A DNA stretch of 64,000 nucleotides, taken from NCBI GenBank assembly GCA_033002965.1, contig JAURVB010012868.1:115584-179583 (forward strand), written 5' to 3'. Source of the stretch: Piper betle. Its lineage: Eukaryota; Streptophyta; Magnoliopsida; Piperales; Piperaceae. Below the pieces are notes generated by a model, which worked only from the letters and a program-made list of their open reading frames with translations, was not told the DNA's origin and made no database searches. Of this stretch, positions 1-11,194 are shown piece after piece (positions within the stretch are counted from its first letter, which is position 1; every line of letters begins with the position of its first letter). Both the position numbers and the translations under genes were made by a program.

Positions 1-440
1 AATACTCTACCTAGTTGCAACATGATAAAGTTACGAATAGCTTGCTGACTAAATCTAACTTCGATGTTTGATAAATCATCAAGATTTCGATTTAGCGTAT
101 CAACGTCTTGCACTGGCTTAAAATTATTCGTGTTGGTAGGTATTTTTGGATATCTATAATTAGTATACACCTACAAGAAAAAAAGGACATTAGTGACGTT
201 AACAGCTGACTGTAGGGGATTATGATGCAAACAACTGATTGATTATAGTTTTTAATCAGAGGCACAGTTTTTGATTGTTGCGAGAACAACTAATTGATTA
301 TTGTTGTTCTCATTTTTTGTGTGAATTATGTTACGTACGCAAGAATTATGGATTATTATGTATGGTTATTTTGGTTGTCTTGTTTACCAAGAGATAAAAG
401 GATAAGGTTATAATATAATATATTCCTCTGGTATATACAG
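1..440. other. AT-rich 5' flank of the hAT transposase
   Basis: No gene is seen. The stretch probably contains the 5' untranslated part of the hAT element whose transposase starts at 441. I looked for a 5' terminal inverted repeat of the TAGGGGTG type matching the 3' end at 2964-2971. A short TAGGGG at about 213-218 is the only resemblance, and it is not flanked by a copy of the 3' target bases, so the 5' end is either decayed or outside the window. Confidence 0.4.
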
Positions 441-2467
441 ATGACAAATACAAATGATAATACTCCAGCCAATTCACCCCATGCAAGTGATGTTGAAGAC
501 GAAAGTGCACAGGAAACCAAAGAATCTGTTGTTCAGAAGCAAAGGAAAGCAATTAAGGTTCAATCTATGGTTTGGGAGGTATTTGAGAAAAATAAGGATG
601 ATCCAAATAAGGCAACATGTACTTATTGCAATAAGGAGTTTCAATGTCATCCTAAGAAAAATGGGACTAGCTCTTTGAGTAATCACATTGTTTCTTGCCC
701 TAAAAGACCATTGGATGAATCACAATCTCAATTAGTGCTTCAACCGAAAGGCAATGATGGTGAGAAGGGCCTAGTACCTTGGAAATTTGATTATGATGCA
801 GTGAGAAGGGTCTTAGCTGAATGGATTATACTTGATGAATTGCCTTGGAAGTTTGTTGAAAATGAAGGCTTTCTAAGGTTCATTTCAGTTGCGATTCCAC
901 ACTTTCACCCACCATCAAGATTTACTGTGGCTTGAGATTGTTATGAAGTATTTGTTTTCATGAAAGGTGAAATAGGGAAGCATGCTAAGATGTCAGATTT
1001 TAGAATTTCTTTGACTACAGGCACGATGGACATGTGATTGAGAGTACATCTTATATGGTGATGACCGGTCATCGTATTGATAATGATTGGACATTGGTGA
1101 AAAGAATTATGAGTTTTGTTCCTATTTCAAGTCTCAAGGGGGAGGCTATTGGTAGGGAGCTAGAACGATGTCTTTGAGATTGAGGAGTGGAAAAGGTTTT
1201 TTCGGTGACAATGGACAATGCCAGTGCAAATAATACGGCCTTTGATTATTTGAAGAAGAAAGTGGAACAATAGAATGAAGTGATTGCAAAAGGTTAATAT
1301 TTTCATGTGAGATATGTAGCTCACATTATTAATTTGATTGTGAAGGATGGCTTACAATTTTCAAGTGAAGCAATTATAAAGAATTTGAGCCTCTATCAAA
1401 TTTGTGAGGGGATCTTCTCAACGTCTTGGTAAATTTATAGAATATGTTTCTATGGAAAAAATTGAGTGCAAAAATTCATTGACTTTGGATGCGGGAACTA
1501 GATGGAATTCCACTTGATGTTATTTGTAGATCAAAAATAGGTAAGCCAAGCAAGATACTTCTTATTATCATGAGTTGCAAGTCAAAGGAAATGAGATGCT
1601 TAATGAAGAAGATTGGGAAGAATGTAGATGCATGGTTCCTTTCTTTGGAGCACTTCCAACATCTCACATTAAAGGTATCTGGCTCTAGTTACGTGATCTC
1701 GAACACTTTTTTCCATTTCAATTGTCTCTTGGAGGAAGTGAACAATGATAGTAATCAACATTGTGCTTCTCGTGAATGGGTGATCGCTAATGCAATTATG
1801 GATAAGTTTAACAAATATTGGGGCGATACTAGGAGGAGTAACATTTTGATTTATATTGCGGTGATTTTGGATCTTACATATAAATTTGAATATCTTGAAT
1901 ATGGTTTTGATTTTATGTATAAGGAAGATGGTCTTGGTAAGAAGCTAGCAAGTGAAGCAATGCAAGGACTTCGTGATTTGTTTGAGGAGTACAAAGACAA
2001 ATTAGAGCCCAAACTTGTGCCACTACGACCATCAAATGAAGCAACCTCTAGCAAAAGTGAAGGGCAAGTGGTGGATTATAAGATGTCATCTATGTTTAAA
2101 AGACACAAGATTGGGCTAGGAGGAAGAGACAGTGCACAAGAGTTAGATAAGTATTTGATTGAAGTAACCGACGAGGAGGAAACTGGATTCAACATCTTGA
2201 AATGGTGGAAGATAAATTGTCCAAGATTTCCCATCCTTGCCGAAATTGCTCGAAATGTACTTGCCATCCACACTCCCTTGGGAGTCGGCCCTTAGTACTG
2301 GAAGTCATGTTTTAGATGACTTTAGGAGTTCATTATCTCCTAGAGCAATTGAAGGCCTCATTTGTGGAAAAGATTGGTTAAGAAAACAAATTGGTGTTTC
2401 TCGTGACATACTTAATGATACGGTTACTAATGATGATCTTGAATTAGGTAACATTACTTTTATTTAA
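441..2467 (+). pseudogene. hAT transposase pseudogene (BED zinc finger, RNase H-like core, C-terminal dimerisation region)
   Basis: This encodes the cut-and-paste transposase of an Ac/Tam3-type (hAT) element, here inactivated. The first open part (441-935) has a BED-type zinc finger, with the CTYC pair near residues 61-64 and the HIVSC partner near residues 82-86, then the start of the catalytic region. A TGA at 932-934 ends it where homologous proteins continue. Between 936 and 1488 the reading frame is recognisable but has several stops; in one place a tryptophan codon appears to have become TAG. A second open part (1489-2295) covers the DUF4413-like region and the start of the C-terminal dimerisation domain (FNILKWWK, RFPILAEIARNVLAI). 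A frameshift near 2270 moves the rest (VLDDFRSSLSPR) into the frame that closes at 2467. Family assignment is firm, and loss of function is clear from the lesions. Confidence 0.9.
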
Positions 2468-2774
2468 TAAATTTTATTTACTTTGTATATTTTTAATTTG
2501 TAGAAATTTGTATATTTTGATTGTTTAACTTGTCTATCTTTATAGAGCTTGTATAATTGTCGAGAACGAAAGTGAGGAAGGAGAAGTTGGAAGGAAGAAA
2601 GCTTGGATAAGAAAGACTAGATATAATTTGATTGGACATAGTTTGATGACTATGGTTTGACATTGTTGCCAACTTTGGTTGTGCTTTGTAAGACTTTCTT
2701 ATACATTGTGATGAACTTTTAAAATTTTTTCGGTGGTGGTTTGTAAGACTTTCTTGTATGCCTTGTGCTTTTAA

Positions 2775-2777
<3 letters not shown>

Positions 2778-2820
<43 letters not shown>
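2778..2820. repeat. (AT)n microsatellite
   Basis: An uninterrupted run of about 21 AT dinucleotides in the 3' non-coding part of the hAT element. Confidence 0.95.
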
Positions 2821-2821
<1 letters not shown>

Positions 2822-2879
2822 TATGTTTTTTTATAGATTTTATAATTTTAATTTATCTTTCGATCAATTTTAGTTCCGT

Positions 2880-2971
2880 TTAGGGCAGACTTCAGGTCAA
2901 TTTGATTCAGAAACAAACTACATAATACTACTTTGGTAATTCGATTGGATCGGTTGGGTTGATCACCCCTA
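2880..2971 (+). mobile_element. 3' end of the hAT element
   Basis: About 500 bases after the transposase the sequence ends in GATCACCCCTA (2961-2971). CACCCCTA is the 3' terminal repeat typical of plant hAT elements, and the GATTGGATCGGTTGG-like subterminal sequence before it is also typical. The following 8 bases are TTTCATAA. No matching copy was found upstream, so only this end is defined. Confidence 0.6.
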
Positions 2972-5900
2972 TTTCATAACTTAAATATGCTTTAATTTTC
3001 AATAAAATATTACATTGGAAAAGAAAACCAACTTAATAACCTACGGCATAAGAATTCCTTAACTAAAGGGTTCCTTTTTAGGAAAATATTATATATAGTC
3101 AGATTTCAAAAATAGTCAAGTTTACAAAATATATTAGGTATAATTATTTTTAAAACTTTTATATCAATGATGACAAAACACCATCATTTTTCTTTTAATG
3201 ACAAAAATACCTATAAATTTTATTTTTATTAATACCAAAGTAGATAATAGATAAAATTTATAATTTTCACTAACTTTATATTTAAAAATAAAAAATGACT
3301 AATAAATGATAAATAGACTCTAAAATTATATTATTGATCATGAGCTAGAAAGTAAAAATATTTTTTATTGATTTTTGAACCATAAAAAATAATTGAATTT
3401 TTGAACATCAAAAATAAAAAATATTTTTTTGGGTGTTTGAAATTTGAATTTGAAATTGCCATATTTTATTAGATATTAAAACTTTTGTTTTATCTAATAT
3501 ATATTTTTATGAATATTTTTAAAAAAATGAAATATCAATCATTATATAAAATAAATGCAAAAAAAATTGTTTAAGAAAATTTGAAGTTAGATCGAAGGAA
3601 TTTATGTTAATAAAACAAATATTATGAATAAAATATTCTTAAAGTATATTATTTGGCTACATGTGAAATAAAAATTTGAGATTTGACTATATATGATATA
3701 AATTTAAATTTTTAGTCGTTTGTAATAGAAAATATTAAAACTTGGTTATTTATGATATTTTTTCAATTTTGTAAATAAAAAAAGAGCCTCAAGCGAGTTA
3801 TTTCATAGCCCTTTTTTTCCATAGCAATGTCCCAACGCTTTAGTTTGGTAGGATTGTAGTAAATGTGAATGAACCACATTGTCTGGCCATAAAATCCAAC
3901 GTGACAATTAGTAATGCGCCTAATTAATTTGAATTAGCATTTTAAGTTTTCACCGCATTTGTTGGGTAATTTGAAATATCTTGGTATTGATTTTATTTTA
4001 ATTTTTTCTGGATTGTCACGATGCACTTAACTCTCTAATATATTCGTGCATATCCGGTTACAAACTCAAATAAAGGAGAGGAGAGATCTTGAAGGGCATC
4101 TGACTAATATCATAATTTTATTATTTATAATTATATTGATCTTCATGGAGCAAATCGAGTTGAGCTTTGACTGGCTCAAGATTTGCTATTATTTTATATT
4201 TTTATTTATTCAATTCTTCAAAAGAAATCTAATATCCCTACAAAAATATCAATTTTTGCCATGTTTCCAAAAAATGTTGTCTAGATGTCTTCTCTATACT
4301 AATATTTATAGCGGATAAAAACTTAGATTTATTTTTATATTTGAAAATTTTTAAAGGCAAATACATGCTAATTTTCAAATTTTTCTTTACGCCAAAAAAC
4401 TTTGAGAAAATTTTCTCCACCCTTTTTTCCCCACTCTGCATTTCTCTATGTTTTAAGATTAATAAAATTTTTTAAGGCGAAGAAATTTTAGAAAATTAAT
4501 ACATATTCACTTTCAAATATTTTTAAATATAAGAAAAAAATCTATAAGTTTTTTCCACGGTTAAAAAATAGCGTGGAGATGATGTGGATAAAAATCTTTT
4601 TTTTGTAACATATACGTATGGTTCGAAATCATATTTTTATATAAAATATCAAGATTTGGTTCAGCTAAGTCAGGCAAATACAAGCCCATGATGACTCATT
4701 TGAGTTAAAGTCAAAGTTCAAATCAAAATTTTTGGAATTAGACACGGAGCTCATTTGATCAATTGAGCTCCAAACAACCATATATGACCTTGATGATCTC
4801 TTCTTGAGGTTTTAAATTTTTTTGATCCGATCTCCTTCAGGGATTTGGGGGAAGAATTGGAAGAATATTTAATTTAATTTATTTAGAGTTAAGTTAATAA
4901 GGAGTTTAGGTTTTAGAGTCTTATGATTAAAGTTTTTAAGTTGTAGATCATTAATAACTTGATTCTTGATTATCTTATAATTTTAATTTTGTCCAGCCCT
5001 TTAAGATAGTTCGGTACCACCTCTGACTAACAAAGAAGACCTGCGTGGAGTGAATCAGGCCATATATTCAAATCACATGACTATATATTTTCATGGAAAA
5101 AATTAAACAAAACGACCTTTATCGTCTATAATGATATTTGAGAGCTAAGGACTCATATTAACTTGGGCTTACATATAAATATTGATATTAGCATGTATTG
5201 ATGCTAATTTTTTCTTAATATGGCTTATACTATATAAATGTGGCTAATGATATTTTTTAGTAATGAAAAATTGATAATCCTAATGGTTTTGAGAAAATTA
5301 TTGAAAGTTGTAATTAATTTTTATGTCGTAAAATTTTTGTTAGAATTATCAATTTTATCATTAAGAAAAAACTTTCATTAGCCTATAAATATTGTATATT
5401 TTACTATCTTATTATTTAATAATGAGTGGTCAGTGGGGTGTTTGGCAGTGAAGGTATCTCGGTAGTAGTTGACAAGTTAATTCTAGAAAAAAGTAGTGGT
5501 CTTTTTTTATACCACCAATACATTATTAAAAGCATTAACTGTGTTCATTTTTGTTTAAATAACTAATTGTTAACCCGTGCGATGACCCATCATAAGATTT
5601 GAAACAAATTTTAATTATAATATAAATTAAAATAAATTTTAATTATAATAATAAAAATATTAAACAAATTGAGACAAATCTAATTTATAATAGAAAAATA
5701 ATATTTTTATAAATAAAAAATAAAGGGTAATAATATAAAATAATTAAAAAACATGTGTAACCTTATCGTATTAAAAATTCTCTTTTTTTATATATAAATT
5801 TCAACAGTTTGAACACAAATTAAATCTCAATAATTAAAAAAAGTTTTTAACGAACATAAATTTGGTTGATAAATTAAGTTTCCCGGTTGCAAATAGCCAT

Positions 5901-7127
5901 CACTGCCTGATTGAAGAAAGAGGGCCCACTTGTTGAAGTTTTTAAATATAAATTGATGCCCAGTGTACCATTATATAATAGCTGGTACGCACAAAGTTGA
6001 CTAATACATAGAACACTTTGCAACTTTTTTGTTATATATTTTTCTTATTAAGCTTCAAAATACCTTAACCATCATCTTGTCGTTGGCCTACATTTGTGGC
6101 GCATTCAAAGACACTGATTTTCAAACTTAAATTTGCCTTAAAGACAACGCCATTTACGCTTCATAGAAAAATTAGTCTTAAACTTTTTTATACCTAAAGA
6201 ACCCAAACACGTAACAGCCAAATGGCTTTTTCACCCTCTCCACACCAAGGTATTATTCCATTATTTTAAATTTTAGGGTTTTTGGCATATATTACTTATT
6301 AAGTTCCAAAAATATATATATAGTTCCTCGTATATAGACTATATGATAAAAAATAAGATCTTTTGATGAACAACTACTCATTTTTAAAAAATAAAAAATA
6401 AACTTACCAAGGCAATTAAATCAGTGTCGTTAATAGATATACTATTATTAGTTAACGGTGATTATATTGAAAGCCTTCATGTAAATTTAAATAGTTTAAC
6501 CATCTGGACAACAAGCTTTATAGTTATTATATTTGATTTTTTATTTTAATGTTTTTTTTATATTGTGTTTGATTTGAACACAATTATTAAAAATATAAAA
6601 TTGTAATAATAACGACTAAAAACCATGTTTAGAAGAATATTGGTAAAATGTAGAGTAGTAGAGGTGCTCTTTAATAACTTCACAAAAACATTACATAATA
6701 AAAAGGGAAGCAGGGCATTTTTTATTTTTTATTTCAAATGTTTTAACAAAATTACCTTAATAATTGTAAGTGTCTATTTTTTTAATGAATAGCTCTTTCA
6801 CTTTTTACAATTGTAACAGAATAAATCGACATTATCCCGGGTGTGGAAAACTACGTTATCTAAGTCCCGATCTGTCAATCATTCATACGCCGCCACGTCT
6901 TAAGGCGTCATGATTTCTTACATGAACACAACGCTACGCCTTTCTCAACCCTTCGCTTCTTCCAAAATATGCTCTCTGTCCTGCCCAACCCACATTCGCC
7001 AACGAAACCCACCGTTTTACCCTTATATTCTTCTTCAACGCAATTTAAAGTATGAAGTAGTAGCCTCTCCATTTTCTCCATCCCATATATACCAGACAAC
7101 CCAGGAAACGGGACGGCACCGATCGAC
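2972..7127. other. AT-rich intergenic region ending in the IRX15-like promoter
   Basis: There is no convincing coding region on either strand; short open frames are scattered and have no recognisable motifs. Poly-A/T runs and decayed repeat sequence dominate up to about 6830. From about 6840 the base composition rises towards the GC-rich gene at 7128. TATA-like sequences lie at about 7022-7028 (TTATATT) and 7083-7090 (CATATATA), but I cannot tell which is used. Confidence 0.5.
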
Positions 7128-8006
7128 ATGCGGCCAGGAGCCGGCAGTTGGCAGCGGCTCAAGCAGGGCACCAAGGCCCTGCCCTGCAAGCATGCACTCG
7201 CCGTCACCGGCCTGCTCGTCGGCTACCTCGCTGTGATCAACCTCGCCGGGTCGTACAACGGCGGCGGCTCCGCCTTCCTCTACCTGCCCAGCTCTCGCCC
7301 GAACAGGACGGTCGACCAGGTCCGCCTTCATGCCATCCTCCACTACGCCACCTCCTCGGTCATCCCGCAGCAGAGCCAAGCCGAGATCGGCGTGACGCTG
7401 GCCGTCCTGACCCGTCGCTGCGCCGACTCGCCCTGCAACCTCCTCGTCTTCGGGCTCGGCCACGACTCGCTCATGTGGGCCGCTTTCAACGCGCGCGGCG
7501 CCACCCTCTTCCTCGAGGAGGACCCCGGGTGGGTCCGCTCCGTCCTCGCAGCCGTCCCCGAGCTCCGCGCGGAGGCGGTCCGGTACTCGACCCGGCTGTC
7601 CGAGGCCGACTCGCTGCTGGCTTGGTACAAGTCCGAGCCGTCGTGCCTGCCGCCGCTCGCCCGCGTGGCCCCCGGCGGCGGGCGATGCAGGCTGGCCCTC
7701 GGCGGCCTGCCGGCGGAGGTGTACGAGCGGGAGTGGGATTTGATCATGATCGACGCTCCGCGGGGGTACGCGGCGGAGCAGCCCGGGAGGATGGCGGCGA
7801 TCTACTCGGCTGGGGTGATGGCCCGGGCCAGGAAGGGCGGCAGCACCACCCACGTCTTCCTCCACGACGTCGATCGGAAGGTGGAGAAGGAGTACGCCGA
7901 GGAGTTCCTTTGCAGGAAGAACCGGGTTGGGGCCGTGGGCCGGCTTTGGCATTTCGAGATATCGCCGGTGGTCGACTGGGAACAAGGTGCCAACTCGTTC
8001 TGCTGA
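7128..8006 (+). CDS. IRX15-L: IRX15/IRX15-LIKE protein, DUF579 (polysaccharide biosynthesis) family
   Basis: This is a 292-residue, single-exon protein of the DUF579 family. IRX15 and IRX15-L are Golgi proteins needed for normal glucuronoxylan in secondary cell walls; the related GXM proteins 4-O-methylate glucuronic acid on xylan. Visible features in order are a short basic N-terminus, one hydrophobic segment at about residues 22-42 (a type II Golgi anchor), then the family core. The core has LVFGLGHDSLMW (106-117), LFLEEDPGW (127-135), EWDLIMIDAPRGY (202-214), HVFLHDVDR (242-250) and GRLWHF (271-276). The protein ends in Phe-Cys, as I recall for the IRX15 clade. The core wording and the ending favour IRX15-like over GXM. 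Coding GC is very high against AT-rich flanks. The ATG at 7128 is the first that places the anchor at the N-terminus. No lesion is seen, so it is probably functional. Confidence 0.92.
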   Translation: MRPGAGSWQRLKQGTKALPCKHALAVTGLLVGYLAVINLAGSYNGGGSAFLYLPSSRPNRTVDQVRLHAILHYATSSVIPQQSQAEIGVTLAVLTRRCADSPCNLLVFGLGHDSLMWAAFNARGATLFLEEDPGWVRSVLAAVPELRAEAVRYSTRLSEADSLLAWYKSEPSCLPPLARVAPGGGRCRLALGGLPAEVYEREWDLIMIDAPRGYAAEQPGRMAAIYSAGVMARARKGGSTTHVFLHDVDRKVEKEYAEEFLCRKNRVGAVGRLWHFEISPVVDWEQGANSFC

Positions 8007-10562
8007 TTCAAACTGATCATGATCATATATAATGACAATATTTTGTGGTAGATGGCCTCATAGTTATTTACTTGAAATAAGGATGCATATGTTTTTGTTA
8101 TTAGTCATGTGCTTGCTTTTGATAAACCTCACAATATACAAGAATTAATTAATATACAGGGATCATTGGTGTTGAGTTGATGTTTCAATTTAATTCGGAT
8201 CAAGATCAGTACGTTTTGAAGTGATTGGTTCATTGTTGTGGTAGGATTGGAGATGTGTGGATGGGGAACTGCCTCTATAATTTTGTTTGGATTAAGGATA
8301 TATGTATGTATGCTAGATTTACTGCAGTTATACATTGGAGAGATTATGGGATGGGATATCAGCGGATTCTATTTAAAAGGATGATCCTCATCTTATCGTT
8401 TATCATTGAGTATATATATGATTTAACAAGTTTTCTTAGGTGTCATTTTTCTTTGATAAATACGATTTATATGCTCTTTAAATCTGGTAAAATAGAAGGT
8501 GGAGAAGACAATAGAAGCTAGAAAGTATAAACATGGAATAGCTCGTTTACTTCGTCATTCTTTACGTGTGGACGAAAGGGCGGATGGTTTTGTAACATGT
8601 ACGGATTTTGTTCGGTGGGATTGTAGACTACGCAACGTACGTGGGATGCGGTTTCATTCCGAAATTGTGTGAGATGTGGGGAGATCAAACAAACTTTCAT
8701 AATAAATAAATAAATTAAAATATCAAGTCCACGGTCACATTATATTTGGTTAGGTCACATATTTTGTGCCAATGACATCTGTCTTATTTTTTATCAATGA
8801 AAGGGCTATGAAAGTCGTCTCTTAATTCTAAGAGATTCGTTCATTTAATTAGATCTTAACAATAATAGAAATAATAAAATTAAATCGAGGAAATCAACTA
8901 ATGCCATGTCTAGATATATATATATATTCTTACAATTTAACAAACATAATCTTCGTCATCTTTTAAAGTGATCTTTTTAACGAAAATAATATTCCAAAAT
9001 CTAACAATTTGTACACAATATTTTATTGTCTTTAACTATAATTAATAATATACTGTACGTACAAGTAGCTAGCTAGAACTTTGCGTTCTTCATAACAAGC
9101 TTCATAAAGTGAAGTGAATGCAACATGTACCTTTAACAAAAACATTAAAAAAGATGTTATCGCTGTTAATGAAAATTTTTTAAGCCTCTTAATACTTTTT
9201 GGGTATTCACTGTTTTTTTGATATTTGGATATGCGCTTAATTATGTCGAGGAAAGAAGTTAAAAGTACCAAGTAAAATGTCTCCTTGATATGAGACAAAC
9301 AAGCAACCATTGCACAAAGCAAAGTGACATTACGGATTTATATTGGTGATTCAAGCAGTTGCCCAAAATCTCTCTTCTTACGAAGACGTCACATGTCGTG
9401 TCGGTCGTGCGGCAGCTGTGGTTCAGACCGTCGTCCTTGAGATGGGGTGCTACGTGCTAAATCTCAAACTGAAAAGCAAGAAAATAACAAAGAAAGAAAA
9501 CAAAGTAAAATTCAATACTAGAAAAGGAGTTGTCGATGAGATATTAGTGTCGGCTTTAAAGCGCTTCTATTTATTCATTTTTTTAAATTTAAATGGAGAC
9601 ACCAATGCTCACCCTCTACCTCCAAAAATCTAGTTTTATTTGAAAAACACGATACAAAAAAACTTTAGTGTCGCCGCAACAATGACTTAGTGGAGTGCCT
9701 GTGCTATATGGTCTAGTCGTTGGCCAAATCCAATCGTCGACCATTGTTGTGACAGGTGGAAGCGGTGATTGAATCGGTATTTTAAAATTTTTGAATCGTA
9801 TAGATTTAAACCAGTTTATAGCGATTCATGACATATTTTCAATCGGCCGACATAAATATATATTACACGCAATTCATTAACAGTGAAGACGACAATTAAA
9901 ATATTAAGCCACCATAATACAAAATATGGTTCATAATAATAATATTTAATAATAAACATGATCCAAATTCCAAAATAACATCTTGACCATAAAAGATTTC
10001 ATGGCAACAAAGTTATAAACCACATAAATATTGAATAATACATTAAATTAGCTTCAAACCAAAAATAATAATACCATAATCATTTAATTTGAATCCACTT
10101 CAAATATCAAAATAAATATTTTAAAGGATCAATCTTAAAAAAAATGATATAACTATAGAACATAGGTTGTGGACGAACCAAAATTTTGAAAAACAGAGAA
10201 AATTAATATAATTCATAAATTAAAATTTGAAAAACAGATATATAATTTACAATAAATTACAAATTAAAAAAAATTAAAAAGATTTAACAAGTTTAATTTA
10301 AAAATAGATTGGCCCTTTATATCATACGAAGTTATGATTTCAAAACAAATTATTTTAGAAACAAATCGGAAGAGCTTAGGCATGTTATTTATACTAAAAG
10401 TCTCAACTTTAACAAATTAAATACTTAATAGCATAATAAATATTTAGCAGCGAGAAGAAGGCTTTAAGCAAAACAAAATATATGTGCACTTAAAACTCAA
10501 ACAACAAACCATCCAAAAAGGTGAAGCGTTGCCTAAATTGAAGAGAACGGAGATAGGTCGCA
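8007..10562. other. Intergenic region with decayed repeats
   Basis: No gene is seen. The first few hundred bases hold the 3' UTR of the IRX15-like gene; no clear poly(A) signal stands out. Between about 9740 and 9860 there are short AATCGG/CGATTC-type stretches resembling the ends of the hAT-like MITEs found later, but no complete element can be delimited. The remainder to 10562 is AT-rich and featureless. Confidence 0.4.
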
Positions 10563-10662
10563 TGTAGCACGCCAATCCAATTTGAATCCAAACTGAATCA
10601 AAATATTATACCTTAGACCACTACTCTTGGTCATTTAAAATAATATGTTGACCACAAGGCCA

Positions 10663-10778
10663 AATTTAATCACACGAGGTGTCAAAAAACGAAAGGCCTA
10701 AGTGGACTTCTAAATGTGCAAATTTAACCACACGAGGTGTCAAAAAATGGAAGGCCTAAGTGGACATCTAAATGCGCA
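10663..10778. repeat. Two direct repeats of about 57 bp
   Basis: Two nearly identical tandem copies, each containing CACACGAGGTGTCAAAAAA and AAGGCCTAAGTGGAC, lie in the 3' (minus-strand) part of LTR 2b, downstream of its TATA box. Confidence 0.85.
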
Positions 10779-11194
10779 TCCAACATGAAACACTCAATGT
10801 GTATGCAAAAGGCTTTTATAGTTGGGCTCATGAAAATAAGATATCCTAAATGAAATTAAGTTATAAAAGAAATTTAATGTAAAACGTCGGTTGTCCGCCT
10901 GAGGGTTTTTACTATCAGTTTAGTTGTTACCTAAATCGGGCTAATAAGGTCCGGTCATTCTTGTTGTGGTTCGTATGATATGTTGTAAGTTGTCCGGCCT
11001 TAGCCTCATCCGGCATTGGGTACGCCTGTCTGGATGCGGCAGGCCCGATTTTTTAATTTTGGTCCAATTTAATCGTGTATAGTTGATGTTAGGACTGTGT
11101 CCCTTGCGTTTCTTTTGTGGCTTGTTTGATAACCTTTTAAGCCGTCCTAACCCCTTTTGGGACCTACAGTACAATTCCCGAGGTGGACCCAATC

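Noticed and set aside
7035..7985. A 316-codon open frame on the minus strand and a 294-codon frame on the plus strand overlapping the IRX15-like gene
   Set aside because: They are by-products of the very high GC content of the real coding frame. They lack domains, while 7128-8006 carries all DUF579 motifs.
9343..9633. A possible 96-codon gene
   Set aside because: No domain, no family resemblance, lysine-rich AT-driven second half and no supporting signals.
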